64,000 nucleotides of DNA from Haloplanus sp. GDY1 (GTDB lineage Archaea; Halobacteriota; Halobacteria; Halobacteriales; Haloferacaceae): positions 2,763,998-2,827,997 of the forward strand of contig NZ_CP098514.1 of NCBI RefSeq assembly GCF_023703775.1. The letters are read 5' to 3'. Position 1 is the first letter of the stretch. Each line of letters opens with the position of its first letter. Positions 60,797 through 64,000 of the stretch are shown here, piece after piece. The position numbers and the translations under genes are program-made. The notes under the pieces are model-generated. The model saw nothing but the letters and a program-made list of their open reading frames with translations, was not told the DNA's origin and searched no databases.

Positions 60797-61723
60797 ATGG
60801 ACGGTCGGATCGCGGACCCGGCGGAGGGTGCCGGCGTCGCGCTCGTCGTCGCCGGCGCGGCCCTGTTCGGGACGCTGGGGATCTTCGGCGAGGCGGCGCG
60901 TCTCGTCGGGCTCTCGACGGCGACGCTGCTCGGCGTCCGGTTTCTCGCCGCCACGGCGATCCTCTGGGGGTATCTCGCCCGGCGGCCGGGGTCGGCCCGT
61001 CTCGGCGGCCGGACGCTCGCCGTCGAACTCGGCCTCGGGCTGGTCTACGGGGTGATGTCCGTCGCCTACTTCGAGAGCCTGGCGTGGCTCTCCGCGGGCG
61101 TCGCCGCCCTCGTTCTCTTCACCTACCCGGTGCAGGTGACGCTCGTCTCGGCGGCCGTCCTCGACGAACCGGTGACGGTCCCGAAGGCCGTCGCCCTGCT
61201 GTCGGCGCTCGGTGGCGTCGCGTTGGTGGCCGCCACCGGCGGCGACGGGGTGCGCGTCGCCGTCGCGGGGCTGGCGCTTGTCGGGGTGGCGTCGCTCGCC
61301 TACACCGTCTACTCGACGGCCACCCGGGTCGTGGTCGAGACGGTGTCGCCGCTCGTCCACACGGCCCACGTGTTCCTCGGCGTGACCGTCGTCGTCCTCG
61401 GCTACGGCGTCGTCACGGGCTCGCTCGCGGCGCCGGCGACGAGGGCCGACTGGCTCCTGATCGCCGGCATCACCCTCGTCGGGACGCTCCTGCCGATGGT
61501 GCTGTTCACCGCCGGGCTGGCGCGGATCCCGGCGAGCACGGCCAGCATCGTGAGTACGAGCGAGCCGCTGACCACCGTCGTCCTCGGCGTCGCGCTCCTC
61601 GGCGAACCGCTCACGGCGTCGGTCCTCGGCGGCGGCCTCCTGATCCTCGCGAGCGTCGTCGTCGCCTCGCCGGCCGTCGAGCGGACGCTGTGCGACCGGC
61701 TGGGATCGGGGGTGATCGGCTGA
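60797..61723 (+). CDS. EamA/DMT-family transporter
   Basis: 308 residues from ATG 60797, with ten hydrophobic spans in two EamA halves: the first includes GIFGEAARLVGLSTATLLGVRFLAA, the second LIAGITLVGTLLPMVLF followed by IPASTASIVSTSEPLTTVVLG. This is the usual drug/metabolite exporter type. The substrate is unknown. The stop overlaps the next gene's ATG by one base (TGATG), so they are translationally coupled. Confidence 0.88.
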   Translation: MDGRIADPAEGAGVALVVAGAALFGTLGIFGEAARLVGLSTATLLGVRFLAATAILWGYLARRPGSARLGGRTLAVELGLGLVYGVMSVAYFESLAWLSAGVAALVLFTYPVQVTLVSAAVLDEPVTVPKAVALLSALGGVALVAATGGDGVRVAVAGLALVGVASLAYTVYSTATRVVVETVSPLVHTAHVFLGVTVVVLGYGVVTGSLAAPATRADWLLIAGITLVGTLLPMVLFTAGLARIPASTASIVSTSEPLTTVVLGVALLGEPLTASVLGGGLLILASVVVASPAVERTLCDRLGSGVIG

Positions 61724-62379
61724 TGGGCGGTCTGACGGCCGTCCTCCGGGTGGAGCATCCGGACCTCGCGCTGACCGAAACCGTCGCCGCGGACCCGAGC
61801 GCGACGATCCACCCCGTCCGGGAGGCGGGCACCGACGCCGAGTCGGACGACCACCACTTCGTCGTCCAGTCGGCCGACTTCGAGCGCTTCGAAGAGGCGC
61901 TCGACGCCGATCCGACCGTCGAGACGTTCGCGCGGGTCACCCGCCTCGGCGACGAGGTGCTCTACCGCGTCGCCTACACCTCGCGGGCCATCCTGTTCTC
62001 GCCGGAACTCACCCGGGCCGACGGCCTCGCCCTCGACATCGAGAACGACGGCACCGGGTGGACGATGACCGTCTGGCTCCCGGACCGGGAGCGACTGGCG
62101 CGGATCTGGGCGTTCGCGGAGGATCACGGCGTCGACGTCCGCCTGCGCCGGATCGCCGACGGGGTCGATGCGGTCGACGGCGCCGCCGACGCCGCGGCCG
62201 ACCTCACCGCCGCACAGCGGGAGGCGCTGCTGACCGCACTCGACGCCGGCTACTTCGAGGAGCCCCGCGAGGTCACGCTGGGCGAGGTGGCGGCGGCCCT
62301 CGACATCTCGCAACCGGCGGCCGGTGGCCTGCTCCGACGGGGGATCAAGCGGCTGCTGCTCGCGACGGTCGCCCGCTAG
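61723..62379 (+). CDS. bacterio-opsin activator-like HTH (HTH_10) regulator
   Basis: 218 residues. The N-terminal 150 residues are the beta-rich effector-like domain seen upstream of HTH_10 in haloarchaea. The C-terminal LTAAQREALLTALDAGYFEEP then REVTLGEVAAALDISQPAAG is the HTH_10 signature, with recognition helix SQPAAGGLLRRGIKRLL. It probably controls the coupled DMT transporter. The stop shares a CTAG with the convergent MscS gene. Confidence 0.9.
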   Translation: MGGLTAVLRVEHPDLALTETVAADPSATIHPVREAGTDAESDDHHFVVQSADFERFEEALDADPTVETFARVTRLGDEVLYRVAYTSRAILFSPELTRADGLALDIENDGTGWTMTVWLPDRERLARIWAFAEDHGVDVRLRRIADGVDAVDGAADAAADLTAAQREALLTALDAGYFEEPREVTLGEVAAALDISQPAAGGLLRRGIKRLLLATVAR

Positions 62380-63278
62380 CCGTCGCCCTCGCCCGCGTCG
62401 TCGACGTCGATCCGTCCCTGCAGTTCCCGCTTCGAGGCGGGGCTGATCGTGATGCCGGCGGCGTCAAGGCGGGCCTTCGCCTCGCGGGCGTAGGCGGACC
62501 GGACGGCGAAGACGTCCTGTCGTCGCGGGTCCTCGATCCAGTAGTGGACGCGACAGACGACCGCGTCGCCGCCGAACTCGTCGACGTAGGCCTTCGGCGT
62601 CGGCTCGGCGACGATGTCCTCGACGGCGGCCGTCGCCTCGGTGAGGGTGTCGAGGGCGTCGCTCACGTCCGCCTCGTACGCGACGCCGACGTGGTCGACG
62701 ATGCGGCGGCGCTTCCGACCGTACGGGCGGGTGATCGCCTGTCCCGTGAGGACCGTATTGGGAACCGTGATGAGTTCGCCGTCCGGCGTCAGGACGCGGG
62801 TCACCCGGAGGGTGATGGACTGGACGGTTCCCTCGCCGTCCGTCCACTCGATGTAGTTGCCGACGTTGAACTCGGGGTCGGCGACGAGGACGAGGCCGCT
62901 GACGATGGAGCCGATGACCGTCTGGCCGGCCACCCCGATGGCGAGCGTCCCGGCGGCGATGACGAGCGCCGAGTCGCCGACCAGGTCGCCGTACCCCGCC
63001 GTCCCCGCGGCGACGAAGAAGGCGACCACGAGGACGACCAGGCGGACGTACCGCCTGACGGCCTCCCTGAGCGTCGGGTTGTTCCGGTTCCGACGGCGGA
63101 CGAACCGCGCCACGAGGGGTTCGACGACGAACCAGCCGACGAGGACGACGGCGACGAAGCCGGCCAGAAACCACGCCCCGCGGCGGAGGACGGGCCAGTA
63201 GTCGGTGAGTCCCTCCGGTCCGACGACGGGGGGTGGCGTGGTCGTCACCTGTGCGAGCGCCGGTGCGAGGACGTGCAT
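62376..63278 (-). CDS. MscS-family mechanosensitive channel
   Basis: 300 residues from ATG 63278; a GTG nine bases upstream is also possible. Three spans (about 30-50, 75-97, 100-125) include the pore-lining glycine/alanine helix ALVIAAGTLAIGVAGQTVIG. This is followed by GNYIEWTDGEGTVQSI and ITVPNTVL, the MscS beta-domain hallmarks. It opens under membrane tension to release solutes on hypo-osmotic shock, relevant to a halophile with BCCT carriers. Confidence 0.92.
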   Translation of the reverse strand: MHVLAPALAQVTTTPPPVVGPEGLTDYWPVLRRGAWFLAGFVAVVLVGWFVVEPLVARFVRRRNRNNPTLREAVRRYVRLVVLVVAFFVAAGTAGYGDLVGDSALVIAAGTLAIGVAGQTVIGSIVSGLVLVADPEFNVGNYIEWTDGEGTVQSITLRVTRVLTPDGELITVPNTVLTGQAITRPYGRKRRRIVDHVGVAYEADVSDALDTLTEATAAVEDIVAEPTPKAYVDEFGGDAVVCRVHYWIEDPRRQDVFAVRSAYAREAKARLDAAGITISPASKRELQGRIDVDDAGEGDG

Positions 63279-63322
63279 ACGGGTCACTCACGCCTGGAGG
63301 GTACAAAGGTCCCTGCCGGGGC

Positions 63323-64000
63323 CTACTCGGCGGTGCGGTCCTGCCGGTCGAGTTCGGCCGCCAGTTGCTCGGCGCCGCCGCGGGGCAACTGCTCGCGGAG
63401 GCGACCGACGACGTCGCGGGTCTCGACCAGCGACGACCCCGCGACGGCCCGAACCAGCGCCACCGCCCGCTCGGTTCGGGTGTGTCGCCACGACGCCTCC
63501 CGGGACTCGTAGGTCCGGATCGCCCGAAGGAAGTCCACCTTCGAGAACTCGGGCCAGTAGGGCGCACAGAAGAAGACGGCCGCCTCGTTGCCGTTGGCGT
63601 GCCACGGGAGGAAGTTGCTCGTCCGCTCGGCGCCGCCCGTGCGCACGATCAGGTCGACGTCGCGGACGGGCCGGGCGTACAGCCGGCGGTCGATCTCCGC
63701 GACGTCGACGTCGGCGGGGTCGAGACGGCCGTCGGCCACCGCCTCCAGGGTGTCGCGGGCGGCGCCGAGCAGTTCCGCCCGCCCGCCGTACGCCACCGCG
63801 ACGTTCAACTGGAACCGGTCGTACGACTCCGTCCGGCGCTCGGCGTAGGCGACGGCGTCGCGGACCCGTTCGGGCAGGCGCTCCACCTCGCCGATGGCGC
63901 GGATGCACACCTCGTTCTCGTGGACGCCGTCGGCGTCGGCGAACTCCCGAAGCTTCGACTCGATGAGGTCGAACAGGTGTTCCCGCTCCTCCCGCGGCCG
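63323..64000 (-). CDS. uppS: polyprenyl (undecaprenyl-type) diphosphate synthase, canonical; 5' end beyond window
   Basis: 225 residues are visible, the frame being open to the right edge, so the N-terminus with MDGNxR is not seen. Family elements are EVCIRAIGEVERLP, LNVAVAYGGRAEL, DLIVRTGGAERTSNFLPWHA and FCAPYWPEFSKVDFLRAI. Unlike homodimeric enzymes it lacks the terminal R-x-G: after AIRTYESR it continues with a 55-residue arginine-rich tail to the stop. It makes the cis-polyprenyl carrier for glycosylation. A degenerate paralogue with R-x-G is 2.6 kb away. Confidence 0.9.
   Translation of the reverse strand, partial: RPREEREHLFDLIESKLREFADADGVHENEVCIRAIGEVERLPERVRDAVAYAERRTESYDRFQLNVAVAYGGRAELLGAARDTLEAVADGRLDPADVDVAEIDRRLYARPVRDVDLIVRTGGAERTSNFLPWHANGNEAAVFFCAPYWPEFSKVDFLRAIRTYESREASWRHTRTERAVALVRAVAGSSLVETRDVVGRLREQLPRGGAEQLAAELDRQDRTAE

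Noticed and set aside
1-64000. tRNA, rRNA or other structured RNA genes
   Set aside because: No stretch with a T-loop plus acceptor pairing or rRNA-like conserved segments was found by eye. Only a covariance-model search could exclude small RNAs.

Overview
The window is a chromosomal segment of a halophilic archaeon (class Halobacteria). This rests on very high GC, acidic proteins, TATA-type promoters with short or no leaders, Tat-type lipoprotein signals, and archaeal or haloarchaeal families (aIF5A with deoxyhypusine synthase, archaeal DnaG, HalOD1 response regulator, RdfA, LWR-salt protein, DUF5778, HFX_2341-type regulator). The genus cannot be fixed from the sequence alone. No rRNA, tRNA or CRISPR array was seen.

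Region 1 (1-10823) is a methylated-osmolyte catabolism island. It holds a Rieske oxygenase (cut by the left edge), a MetF-type reductase, a DmdA/GcvT-type THF methyltransferase, two back-to-back FAD-oxidoreductase/GcvT fusions of the dimethylglycine/sarcosine dehydrogenase type, and a BCCT carrier. Together they could import a betaine-like compound (glycine betaine, DMSP or relatives) and strip its methyl groups, oxidatively or by transfer to tetrahydrofolate, with MetF reoxidising methyl-THF.

Region 2 (10836-23927) is mixed: a zinc-ribbon protein, a universal stress protein, a K+ channel with an RCK domain, a second BCCT carrier, an SMC-related ATPase next to the cell-shape factor RdfA, a membrane-bound spermidine-synthase-like protein, a cold-shock protein with a hairpin/U-tract terminator, and several haloarchaeal proteins of unknown role.

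Region 3 (23991-28450) looks like an inserted accessory block. A metal ABC importer (znuA-znuC-znuB) has an intact VapB/VapC-like toxin-antitoxin pair at one end and, at the other, the N-terminal remnant of a second PIN toxin plus a frameshifted remnant of a tyrosine recombinase. Unexplained repeats flank the toxin-antitoxin pair.

Region 4 (28586-64000) is mostly core. It carries a Get3/ArsA ATPase, the hypusination cluster (dys, NIF3-like, agmatinase-like, aIF5A), a UbiB kinase with Hsp20, a moeA pair, hemA, lrp/carA, thrB, pdxS, a HEAT-repeat protein-kinase fusion, dnaG, and a right end rich in polyprenyl genes (DUF92, a degenerate cis-prenyltransferase, and a canonical UppS cut by the right edge). 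The two cis-prenyltransferases have complementary missing motifs, which suggests a heteromeric enzyme.

At sequence level, five convergent gene pairs end in a shared CTAG. One of these junctions, carA/MFS, has been amplified into four exact 46-bp copies.
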